Shown: piece after piece, positions 39,096-46,102 of the stretch
Layout: every line of letters starts with the position of its first letter
How positions within the stretch are numbered: position 1 is the stretch's first letter
Assembly: GCA_030750765.1 (NCBI GenBank)
Contig: JASMHM010000002.1
Span: 124,001-188,000 of the forward strand
Length of the DNA: 64,000 nucleotides
Direction: 5' to 3'
DNA from: Candidatus Woesearchaeota archaeon
GTDB lineage: Archaea; Nanobdellota; Nanobdellia; Woesearchaeales; ARS49
The notes under the pieces: generated by a model
The model's input: only the letters and a program-made list of their open reading frames with translations
Told to the model about the DNA's origin: nothing
Database searches by the model: none
Program-made: the position numbers and the translations under genes

Positions 39096-40163
39096 TCACA
39101 ACATATCTATGCCCAATTCGTCACTAAACACTTTAGTGCGGGGCGTTGCCTGACTGGGGTTTGCCTTGCCAAGAATCCAAGGACTCTTCACTCCGGTGAC
39201 TATCGTCATCACCATGAGTTTGGACTTCATCTCTTCCATGATTCTGGCTCCCCAGATCACGTTAGAGTCTTCATCCATTTTGGCAGTTACTAACTCTCCC
39301 ACCGTGTTGATCTCGTCAAGGGTTAGATCTGGACCGCCAACAACCTGGATCAGCGCACCGGTAGCTCCGGTGTACTCGATATCCAAGAGCGGATTACTCA
39401 AAGCACCTTTCACTGCTTCTTCCACTCTGTTGTTTGTGTCACTAACGCCTACACCAATGGCTGCCACTCCACCGTTTGTCATGATTGCCTTGACATCTGC
39501 GTAGTCAAGGTTGACCAAACTAGGTATGGCTATGGTTTCGACGATTCCCTTAATCATTGTTGCAACCAACTCGTTTGCTACGGCAAAGGCTTGTTGTACT
39601 GGTAAGTTACCAGCTATCTTTACCAAGCGGTTGTTGTCCACAACAATCACCGTGTCTGCAACGTTTCTCAACTGTTGTAGACCAAATTCGGCTTTGTCAA
39701 TGCGTGCTCGTTCAATGTTGAACGGCATGGTCACCGTGCCAATAACGATAGCACCGTTTTCCTTCACTACTTGCGCAATCACTGGGGCTGCGCCAGTTCC
39801 GGTTCCACCTCCCATTCCCGCACATACAAATACCATATCACTCCCACGTAACACCTCTCGTAGCTGCATTAAGCTCTCTTGCGCAGCTTCTGTTCCCTTG
39901 TTGGGAAAACCGCCGCACCCAAGACCGCGGGTGATCTCTCTGCCGAGTAGAATTTTCTTATCAGCTTCTGTAATGTCCAAGTGTTGCTTGTCTGTGTTGC
40001 ACGCGATGACTTCTGCACCACGAATGCCTTTCTTATACAACCAACTGATCATATTGTTACCGCCGCCTCCGACGCCAACCACTTTAATGTTTGCATGACC
40101 GAATTCGGTCGCTTCTTGAGCTTGCTGCTCCTGTTCTAACGCATTTTCAACTATTAGATCCAT
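39096..40163 (-). CDS. ftsZ: Cell division protein FtsZ
   Basis: 355 residues. Tubulin-like GTPase that forms the division ring. VGVGGGGNNMISWLYK, the signature CAGMGGGTGTGAAPVIA (about 115-130), NNRLVKIAG and NLDYADVKAIMTNGGVAAIG are canonical. The C-terminus ends FSDELGIDML, the short conserved tail that binds SepF-type anchors; archaeal SepF is encoded at 45695. Strong SD (GGAGGAATC) before the ATG and a structured leader of about 155 nt. Confidence 0.96.
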   Translation of the reverse strand: MDLIVENALEQEQQAQEATEFGHANIKVVGVGGGGNNMISWLYKKGIRGAEVIACNTDKQHLDITEADKKILLGREITRGLGCGGFPNKGTEAAQESLMQLREVLRGSDMVFVCAGMGGGTGTGAAPVIAQVVKENGAIVIGTVTMPFNIERARIDKAEFGLQQLRNVADTVIVVDNNRLVKIAGNLPVQQAFAVANELVATMIKGIVETIAIPSLVNLDYADVKAIMTNGGVAAIGVGVSDTNNRVEEAVKGALSNPLLDIEYTGATGALIQVVGGPDLTLDEINTVGELVTAKMDEDSNVIWGARIMEEMKSKLMVMTIVTGVKSPWILGKANPSQATPRTKVFSDELGIDML

Positions 40164-40340
40164 GCTCTGATTCCTCCTCTTTTATGAGCGTAAAAAGGGC
40201 TCTCCAGTTTTGGATGGGGGTTTGGTAGAAACAACGTGGAGAGCCTGTGAGCATCAATTGCGTCTTGCGACGCAATGTCACTAGTATAGTAGTGTGGTAA
40301 TATCACACTTCCGTATACTGATGTATGGGATGACCCCACC
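40164..40340 (-). promoter_or_regulatory. Structured 5' leader of ftsZ
   Basis: TATA box (TTTAAATATG on the minus strand, about 40341-40350) predicts a transcript start near 40320 and a leader of about 155 nt. It contains three stems: GTGTG/CACAC (40292-40308), ATTGCGTC-loop-GACGCAAT (40257-40276) and GGCTCTCCA/TGGAGAGCC (40198-40245). The stretch 40350-40450 between this promoter and the divergent gene shows no supported feature. Confidence 0.5.
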
Positions 40341-40488
40341 CATATTTAAACGTTTCTATTTTTAAGCAAAACACCAGGGATCATGTTCTAGTGGCAGTAA
40401 ACTGACCTTAGCCGCCAGATGTAGTGCTCCGTCAGGTGACAAGGAGGTACAAAATTTTATATACAGCGAGCATCTTCCCACACCTAGT

Positions 40489-40884
40489 ATGGTTATCTTG
40501 TTTGATCGCTTCAACCTGCCGCCCAACGTGTTCGAGTTAATCTTTGCTACAGAACAGCAGATTATCGTCGCGAAAGAATTGGTCAAGTACATTATAGGGA
40601 ACAAGGGTGAAATAACAAAAACAGAGATGAGTGTTTTTGCCACTAAACTCCACGACGGAGATTACGAAGCCGTTCTTGACCGCGGACAGTACAAAGGGAA
40701 AGAAGTCAAGCTAAGTTACAACAAACGCCAGTTCTATGATAGGATATTAACGCCCATGAAAGCCATGGGTCTTGTAGAGTATGACTTATACAAAAAGACG
40801 TACAAAATTAGTGTACACTTCCAATCAGACATGATGAAGATAGGCATCATGTGGAAGGAAGAGTTAAGAAGACTAGGTGTCTAG
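40489..40884 (+). CDS. Putative winged-helix protein
   Basis: 131 residues. AKELVKYIIGNKGEITKTEM, then YNKRQFYDRILTPMKAMGLV and a final strand pair YDLYKKTYKISVHF resemble an archaeal winged helix with a C-terminal dimer helix. No second domain. TATA TTTTATATACAG about 27-32 nt upstream. DNA binding is inferred from the fold pattern only. Confidence 0.55.
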   Translation: MVILFDRFNLPPNVFELIFATEQQIIVAKELVKYIIGNKGEITKTEMSVFATKLHDGDYEAVLDRGQYKGKEVKLSYNKRQFYDRILTPMKAMGLVEYDLYKKTYKISVHFQSDMMKIGIMWKEELRRLGV

Positions 40885-41036
40885 GCCTCGTCTTCCGGTT
40901 CCCAATCTTCTTCTCCGGGCATGATCATCACCCCGAGGATAGAATAAGAGCATAGTATTTATGTTTTATGGATCCGGAAGGTTTTCCAAGTTACAGGCGA
41001 AAAACATATAAAGGATAAAAACATCATATGTTTAAC

Positions 41037-41234
41037 ATGGAGTTAAACAAAGGTACGGCACGAAAGCTTGGCGGCAGCCTAGTTGTGGCCATCCCCTCTG
41101 GAGTGGTACGTCAGGAAAGCATACATCCTGGAGACCAGATAACCTTCACAGTCAAGAAGCAAAAAAAGAGTTTCCGTGGCGTGCTCAAGGGAATCTCGGA
41201 CTTCAAAGAAGAGGACAAGTTCTTCCATGACTAA
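41037..41234 (+). CDS. VapB-type AbrB antitoxin
   Basis: 65 residues from the ATG at 41037 (another ATG 9 nt upstream). NKGTARKLGGSLVVAIPSGV then IHPGDQITFTVKKQKKSF is the AbrB/MazE hairpin that binds operator DNA and holds the toxin. The TATA box CATATAAAGG at about 41005-41013 places transcription start near 41035, favouring this leaderless ATG. Overlaps the toxin gene by 8 nt. Confidence 0.75.
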   Translation: MELNKGTARKLGGSLVVAIPSGVVRQESIHPGDQITFTVKKQKKSFRGVLKGISDFKEEDKFFHD

Positions 41235-41619
41235 TATAGTTGTGGACGCGTACACGTGGATCCATTACTGCAGAGATGGTAAGTACGCAGAGATCATCGA
41301 AACATACCTGCTCAAAAACACCTGTTTCACCTCTAGTATTACTGTGGCGGAGAGCGTGAGTAAAGTGCTCCGAGAGGGAGAAAGCCCTCGGCCACTGATA
41401 GAAGCTATCCATGCACTGTCGCAGGCGGTGCCTTTCGACGAGGCGCTCGCCGAGGAAACAGGAAGATTCCATACTAGTATGAGGAAAAAAAGAAAGCATT
41501 TTGGTCTAGCAGATGCAGCACTGTACTGTACTGCCAAAGGGCTTAAGGCACGCATTCTTACGAACGATCATCATTTTGCTGAGTTTAAAGAAACAATACT
41601 TCTAGAGAAAGAAAAATAA
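41227..41619 (+). CDS. VapC-type PIN-domain toxin
   Basis: 130 residues. PIN nuclease acidic residues: D in NIVVDAYTWIHY, E in ITVAESVSKVL, D in HFGLADAALYCTA and the terminal ND in ILTNDHHFAEF. Such toxins cleave RNA, often tRNA. The start ATG at 41227 lies in the end of the antitoxin gene; an upstream start in the same frame would overlap it fully. A complete VapBC pair. Confidence 0.85.
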   Translation: MTNIVVDAYTWIHYCRDGKYAEIIETYLLKNTCFTSSITVAESVSKVLREGESPRPLIEAIHALSQAVPFDEALAEETGRFHTSMRKKRKHFGLADAALYCTAKGLKARILTNDHHFAEFKETILLEKEK

Positions 41620-41625
41620 GAAGGG

Positions 41626-41640
41626 AAGGCTTTACGCCTT
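41626..41640. terminator. Hairpin at the convergent end of vapC and a DUF5679 gene
   Basis: AAGGC-TTTAC-GCCTT, 5-bp stem. On the minus strand it is followed by CCCTTCTTATTTTTC, so it can terminate the small zinc-protein gene whose stop codon lies in it. Confidence 0.45.
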
Positions 41641-41787
41641 ACCCAAAATTTTATACATCGTGCAATCGCACTTTGTGCAGACGCCCTTTGCGGCCTTCAT
41701 TTTGACTTTTCCCTTCATAATTACTTCCTTAACGTCTTTCATCTTGCGATTAGTCTTGCATCGCATGCATCTTCCTTCAACATCCAT
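41632..41787 (-). CDS. DUF5679-like small zinc-ribbon protein
   Basis: 51 residues. GRCMRCKTNRKMKDVKEVIM, a basic middle and GVCTKCDCTMYKILGK give two CxxC pairs in the layout of DUF5679, a widespread archaeal small zinc protein of unknown role. An AGGTGG ribosome site lies 8 nt before the ATG. The alternative of a chance frame is unlikely given the cysteine pattern. Confidence 0.8.
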   Translation of the reverse strand: MDVEGRCMRCKTNRKMKDVKEVIMKGKVKMKAAKGVCTKCDCTMYKILGKA

Positions 41788-41869
41788 AGATATCCACCTC
41801 AAGACTTAACCAAGACTAAGACTATTTAAAATTAACGCTTATTTAAGGCATGTAAAGACTTCGTAAGTC

Positions 41870-42229
41870 TTACTCTCGCCCCGATCTACCTATTGGCAAA
41901 TCGTCCTTACTCTCAGCGAGAGAATGCCACTCAACGCTAGCTCTTGAAGGAGCACCCACGCTGACTGCTAACGTTTCAATCTTTGCATGGAGCTGTTCCC
42001 ATTCAGAAGGATGGCTCGTTCCTTGGATTTGTAGGTAGGTACCTCCACGACATTCCTCAACTCTAGCCTCAACACCCGAAGGCGTCATAGGCACATCCCC
42101 ATCCCACGGCAATCGTCGACCATAATTACAACCCGTTGGTCCCTTAGTCCCATAAACATCACCTAATGCCACGTCTGGGAATACAACGTTCTGCATGGAA
42201 AAAGCAACTTGTTCTGGCTTAAGGATCAT
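41870..42229 (-). CDS. Protein of unknown function
   Basis: 119 residues, no membrane segment; Gly/Pro-rich middle (GTKGPTGCNYGRRLPWDGDV) and strand-like YLQIQGTSHPSEWEQLHAKI. TTTTTTAAG about 25 nt before the ATG suggests a leaderless start. No family recognised. Confidence 0.55.
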   Translation of the reverse strand: MILKPEQVAFSMQNVVFPDVALGDVYGTKGPTGCNYGRRLPWDGDVPMTPSGVEARVEECRGGTYLQIQGTSHPSEWEQLHAKIETLAVSVGAPSRASVEWHSLAESKDDLPIGRSGRE

Positions 42230-42263
42230 AAGATCTCTCTGCCTTGCTGGCTTAAAAAACTAA

Positions 42264-42833
42264 CTACTCAGGACTGTTAACGAACACGTTGTGCTTTTCC
42301 TCGCCCCAAAGTTCGCTGAGTACGCGTTTCACAACTATCTTTTGTGGGTCAGGCATTAAGTGTACTCTTGAGCGTAGGTCAGCAAAGTTGGCGAACTCTT
42401 TCTCGTCTCTTTCTTGGATGATGGCCCACATGTGCTTTTTCCCTAGTCCTGGAAGTAGCTCTAACTGGTGCATTCTGGTAGTCAAAGGTTGTGCTGTGTT
42501 GAAGAAGCTCACAAACCGTTCTTGACCTTTGCTGACCATGTCTTGGACTACAAATTCTACCTCTTTTCTACCACTTGCGGTAAGCTTTTCAGAGTCTAGC
42601 TTGCCAACTATGTGCTGTACTTTGTCGCGTTTGCCCTCTCCAAGATAGATCTCTTCTAGAGGTTGTAAGAAAGCATCCTTCTTTGCGGTCAACTCTAGGA
42701 GTGTAAAATGTTTCTTACCTATAGCTTGGATTATGGCTTGTTTTCTATGACTAGGTGTAGGATCGTTGGGGTAGCCGTTCGGCAAGAAGTCTAGTACTAT
42801 AGCCGTTTCTTCCCTCGCTGATTTCTCTTCCAT
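42264..42833 (-). CDS. DUF655 family protein (archaeal RNA-associated)
   Basis: 189 residues. ETAIVLDFLPNGYPNDPTPS, FTLLELTAKKDAFLQPLEEI, then LELLPGLGKKHMWAIIQERD (a helix-hairpin-helix) match DUF655, which in many archaea lies after rpl21e-rpoF and before ksgA. Here two genes on mixed strands separate it from rpoF. The helix-hairpin-helix suggests nucleic acid binding, perhaps in rRNA maturation (inference). Confidence 0.88.
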   Translation of the reverse strand: MEEKSAREETAIVLDFLPNGYPNDPTPSHRKQAIIQAIGKKHFTLLELTAKKDAFLQPLEEIYLGEGKRDKVQHIVGKLDSEKLTASGRKEVEFVVQDMVSKGQERFVSFFNTAQPLTTRMHQLELLPGLGKKHMWAIIQERDEKEFANFADLRSRVHLMPDPQKIVVKRVLSELWGEEKHNVFVNSPE

Positions 42834-42892
42834 ACCCCTTACTCCTATTCATGTTGTTATTCAAGAGTCATAGTCGAAGCTTGTATATAAAT

Positions 42893-43435
42893 ATGTCGAT
42901 GGAAATGGAGGGGTTAATAAAGGCGCGGTCACTTGCCCATACTATGTCTTCCACCATACGCTTGACCACGCAACATCATTCCACTCTTGACCAAGAGACT
43001 CGATTGGTGGCGGTGAAGGAGGTCGTAGACATCACCCAAGATTGGGGAACAGTATTGTTCAAGCCAGAAGGATTGTTTATCAACAGGCGCCCTTGCGATT
43101 TTGCCGTGATTGCCCACGAAAAGCGGGTGAAGGCACCAGGATTTGTGGACGTACCCTTGCTCAAGGCGAAGGGCGACGACCTTGTCTCTGCCGCTCTGGC
43201 ATGTGAGCCAGACCACCAACGAACAGGGGCGGAAGTATTCTTGGTGCGCTCTCCTGGAAATCCCCGCCCACAAGTGTACTCGCGACAGGAAAAATGCGGC
43301 AATGCTTCTTACAAACCTCTCACCCTTCTTCATTCTACCATAGAACAACTGTGTGCTAAGAGACCTTCGTTGGAAGCAGACTTGCGCGCGGTTGCACCTC
43401 TAGGCCACGAGGTAGACTTTATCCAGTATGTCTGA
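42893..43435 (+). CDS. Protein of unknown function inserted between rpl21e-operon genes
   Basis: 180 residues if started at 42893; ATGs at 42905 and 42944 are alternatives, and the TATA box (TGTATATAAAT, about 42881-42891) would favour one of the later ones. LVAVKEVVDITQDWGTVLFK and FVDVPLLKAKGDDLVSAALA look like a compact alpha/beta protein. Its 3' end overlaps the convergent PIN-like gene by 36 nt. No family recognised. Confidence 0.55.
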   Translation: MSMEMEGLIKARSLAHTMSSTIRLTTQHHSTLDQETRLVAVKEVVDITQDWGTVLFKPEGLFINRRPCDFAVIAHEKRVKAPGFVDVPLLKAKGDDLVSAALACEPDHQRTGAEVFLVRSPGNPRPQVYSRQEKCGNASYKPLTLLHSTIEQLCAKRPSLEADLRAVAPLGHEVDFIQYV

Positions 43436-44461
43436 CGTGTGCACATACACGTTGACACCATGTCTTCTTCGTAATTCAATCGCAATCTCTCTCAAACCGG
43501 CATCGTTGGAGAGTATGATGGTTTGCCTTGAGCCTCTTTGAAGTGCGCGAGCCAACAGGTACAGATCTGCGCCTTGCTTCATGGCACCCCATGTTTCCTT
43601 TGTCGGTCCATGACTCTGCTCCCAAAGGCCGTGGATGATCTTTTCTTGTTCAGGAGTCAGCGTGACCTGTAGCTCAGTAGAAAGTCGCTGTAGTTCTTGG
43701 ACAAACCATCGTTTGTCCCTGATTCTCCACCCTTGGTGTTCCATCTCCTTTTTCACCCTGCCAAGCAGCACTAGTTTTCTTGGTTGAAAATCAAGCGTGA
43801 ACTTGGTTGTGTCTTTCTTTTGCATGGACTCTTGACAACGGTCCATGAGTACGTTGGCGAAGTCAGTGTCCAAGAGAAACTCTACGTCCTCTCCAACGCC
43901 CCACTGCTCAAAGTCCTCCCCAAAGCTTAAGGATATGTTTATTGGTGTATCCGGGTTGTTGGCTAGGCCTTCGTATGCCATCTCCAAGGCCTCCTGAATG
44001 GTGGACAATAAGAAGAGTTCTTTCTGTGCATGCGCGAGCAGCGTGTTAAGGTTGTTGGAACGCTCAAGTTTGGTGAGAGTCTTGTCGGTGAGCGTGACTT
44101 TGAGCTCTGGAATGCTTGGTTGTGAGGCCCAAGGTCCTTCGTCAAGATCCTTGGCGGTTGATCGCAGCATTGCCACCTCCTCTTTGATGACCTCCTTTGA
44201 GGCCCAACTGTTTGCGAGCGTTATCACGTTAGCCAAGAACCTTTTTTGTTTCCTGGAGGGGGTTGCACCCACGGACGCCCACATAATGCTGACGGTTTTA
44301 AACTCAGTTTCTATCCCCGAATCAAAAGTCGCACCCCCCTTTGTCAGAGCATTTGTCAGCTTTCCTCTGAGGACACGCATGACGCCCACGCGTGCTCCGA
44401 TTTCCTGGGTGACCTCTTCTAATGCAATTGTGATGAGGTTGTATTTTTTGGTGTCTACCAC
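43400..44461 (-). CDS. Helical protein with C-terminal PIN-like nuclease domain
   Basis: 353 residues. The first 200 are helical with no known motif. The last 150 look PIN-like: RKLVLLGRVKKEMEHQGW, then KQGADLYLLARALQRGSRQT and ILSNDAGLREIAIELRRRHG, the usual acid-rich strand order of PIN folds. It would be an RNase in the rpl21e-rpoF operon, consistent with a role in RNA metabolism (inference). It lies 25 nt after rpoF. Confidence 0.6.
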   Translation of the reverse strand: MVDTKKYNLITIALEEVTQEIGARVGVMRVLRGKLTNALTKGGATFDSGIETEFKTVSIMWASVGATPSRKQKRFLANVITLANSWASKEVIKEEVAMLRSTAKDLDEGPWASQPSIPELKVTLTDKTLTKLERSNNLNTLLAHAQKELFLLSTIQEALEMAYEGLANNPDTPINISLSFGEDFEQWGVGEDVEFLLDTDFANVLMDRCQESMQKKDTTKFTLDFQPRKLVLLGRVKKEMEHQGWRIRDKRWFVQELQRLSTELQVTLTPEQEKIIHGLWEQSHGPTKETWGAMKQGADLYLLARALQRGSRQTIILSNDAGLREIAIELRRRHGVNVYVHTSDILDKVYLVA

Positions 44462-44486
44462 TTAGAGGGGGCAGATTGAGAACTAC

Positions 44487-44831
44487 TTAAGTTTTTGGTT
44501 TTACCGCGACGACTGCCTCAGCAATCTTTTGGGTGTGCTCTTTAGAAAAGGTTACATTGTAGCAAGATAATACTACTTTTACTTGTTCGGGTGTTAAAGG
44601 ACAAGAATCAATAATTTTGTGTGCAAACACATCCTTCCATCTAGGAATGCCTATCTTTTCTAAACTTTCAATCAACGTGTTTGCTTCTTTCACGCTGAGC
44701 AGACAGGTCTCTGCGTGCTCTAGTGTTTTTTGTGCTCTGAAATTCAGCTCGCCATTCTTTTGCACCTTTTCTAGTGCTTCGCGTACGAAGGGCAGGCTTA
44801 CTGGATTTTCGCTAATTATTTGATCTTTCAT
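44487..44831 (-). CDS. rpoF: RNA polymerase subunit Rpo4/RpoF
   Basis: 114 residues. SLPFVREALEKVQKNGELNF, then AQKTLEHAETCLLSVKEANT and CPLTPEQVKVVLSCYNVTFS match archaeal Rpo4, which forms the stalk with Rpo7. Overlaps rpl21e by 4 nt, the standard archaeal arrangement. No Rpo7 gene in the window. Confidence 0.88.
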   Translation of the reverse strand: MKDQIISENPVSLPFVREALEKVQKNGELNFRAQKTLEHAETCLLSVKEANTLIESLEKIGIPRWKDVFAHKIIDSCPLTPEQVKVVLSCYNVTFSKEHTQKIAEAVVAVKPKT

Positions 44832-45118
44832 GCTTTCCTCAAATGTACTGGGTGAACGATTAACATTTTTGGCTTGTTCAAGTCCTTAACAGCAACAGTG
44901 TAGCACTTTCCTCGCTTGCCATTAACTGTGCCTATTCTTCCATGGAATCTTCGGTGGTACAAGCTTCCTTGTACTGCAGGTTCTGCTTTTAACACCACTC
45001 TGTCGCCAACTTTGAAGTCGGCGAAGAATCTGGCGATGCTTATCTTTCCTCGTTCTCTCACATGCTTTCTCAAGATGTGTCGAGTTTTTCTGCGAGATCC
45101 GCCTGTGCGGTTAACCAT
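44828..45118 (-). CDS. rpl21e: Ribosomal protein eL21
   Basis: 96 residues, normal length. NRTGGSRRKTRHILRKHVRE, then FKVGDRVVLKAEPAVQGSLY and HGRIGTVNGKRGKCYTVAVK are typical of L21e. First gene of an operon with rpoF. A CTTTATAAAC TATA box lies about 25 nt before the ATG. Confidence 0.95.
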   Translation of the reverse strand: MVNRTGGSRRKTRHILRKHVRERGKISIARFFADFKVGDRVVLKAEPAVQGSLYHRRFHGRIGTVNGKRGKCYTVAVKDLNKPKMLIVHPVHLRKA

Positions 45119-45150
45119 GTACTCATAAAAAGCGAGCGTGTTTATAAAGC

Positions 45151-45561
45151 TTACCTACTGGTCAATCTGCGTACAGCACTGCTTTCTGGTGGCGGATACC
45201 ATTCCCCAGATCCTAGTCTTCGCTGGGTGAAGTTGCTTTCTTTCTCTATAACTTCCATACGCTGAGTGTACGCACTCGCCTTTTGTAGTCGTGCAGCCTT
45301 GTACTCATAGGGTTTGAAGGAAGATTCTGCAGGGTCTGTGGTGTTACTCTTCACTCCGAGATCCTTATAGATATACCTGTACGACCCTCTATTGTCAATG
45401 CCATAATAAGGAGTTCCCATTTGGTTGACATTCTTGCCACCCTTAGCTCTGCTGAACGTGTCCCAGAACACAAACTGGCCTTCTGTCTCTGAGATCGTGA
45501 CGAATAATAACCCCATGCTGGCGATGGCTATCATGCCAAACACGGCCATCAACTGTTTCAT
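45151..45561 (-). CDS. Membrane-anchored extracytoplasmic protein of unknown function
   Basis: 136 residues from the ATG at 45561; the frame is open 7 codons more. One hydrophobic segment (LMAVFGMIAIASMGLLFVTI) leads to a Tyr/Arg-rich exterior part (GTPYYGIDNRGSYRYIYKDL). CTATTATATAGG about 25 nt upstream supports the chosen start. It is divergent from sepF, with about 135 bp between them. No family recognised. Confidence 0.6.
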   Translation of the reverse strand: MKQLMAVFGMIAIASMGLLFVTISETEGQFVFWDTFSRAKGGKNVNQMGTPYYGIDNRGSYRYIYKDLGVKSNTTDPAESSFKPYEYKAARLQKASAYTQRMEVIEKESNFTQRRLGSGEWYPPPESSAVRRLTSR

Positions 45562-45694
45562 GCCAGTTTTTGAGGCCTCCACCTATATAATAGTTATCAC
45601 TCGTATACTCTAACCCCCAGGTTCGGGAATACAAAAAATTTATATAGCAAGGAGATTACTACCACACAAACAGAACACTTTCGGAGGGTACACA

Positions 45695-46102
45695 ATGGGC
45701 ATTTTTGACAGTTTAAAAGACAAACTCGGGGGAAGCAATTTCGACGAGCTGGAAGCAGAAGAAGAATACTTAGAATTAGACAACGCAGGAGCAATTGACA
45801 AAGGTAAGATCACGGTTCACCCGTTTCTCTTAGAAGAATTTGATGACATTAAGGGAGTTCTTGACAGCTTACGAGCAGGACAGACTATTGCGCTCGTAAA
45901 CATCAAGCCTCTCAAGGATAGAGATCTTGTAGAGTTGAAAAGAGCCATCAACAAGCTCAAGAAAACCACTGACGCTATCGAAGGAGAGATTGCAGGCTTT
46001 GGAGAGGACTACATCGTTGTCACGCCAAGCTTCGCAACAATCCATCGAAGTTCTAAGCAAGTCAAAACTGTGAAAGAAGACGACACGGTTGCTGCTGAAT
46101 AA
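45695..46102 (+). CDS. sepF: Archaeal SepF cell-division protein
   Basis: 135 residues. Starts MGIFDSLKDKLGG, a short amphipathic membrane-binding helix, then an acidic linker and the SepF core KITVHPFLLEEFDDIKGVLD, AGQTIALVNIKPLKDRDLVE and FGEDYIVVTPSFATIH. In archaea SepF anchors FtsZ to the membrane; ftsZ is 5.5 kb away. SD GGAGGG nine bases before the ATG. Confidence 0.92.
   Translation: MGIFDSLKDKLGGSNFDELEAEEEYLELDNAGAIDKGKITVHPFLLEEFDDIKGVLDSLRAGQTIALVNIKPLKDRDLVELKRAINKLKKTTDAIEGEIAGFGEDYIVVTPSFATIHRSSKQVKTVKEDDTVAAE

Noticed and set aside
40881-40928. 15-codon acidic minus-strand micro-frame (MIMPGEEDWEPEDEA) with a GGTGAT site
   Set aside because: Too short to support without conservation data, though the SD-like site is notable.
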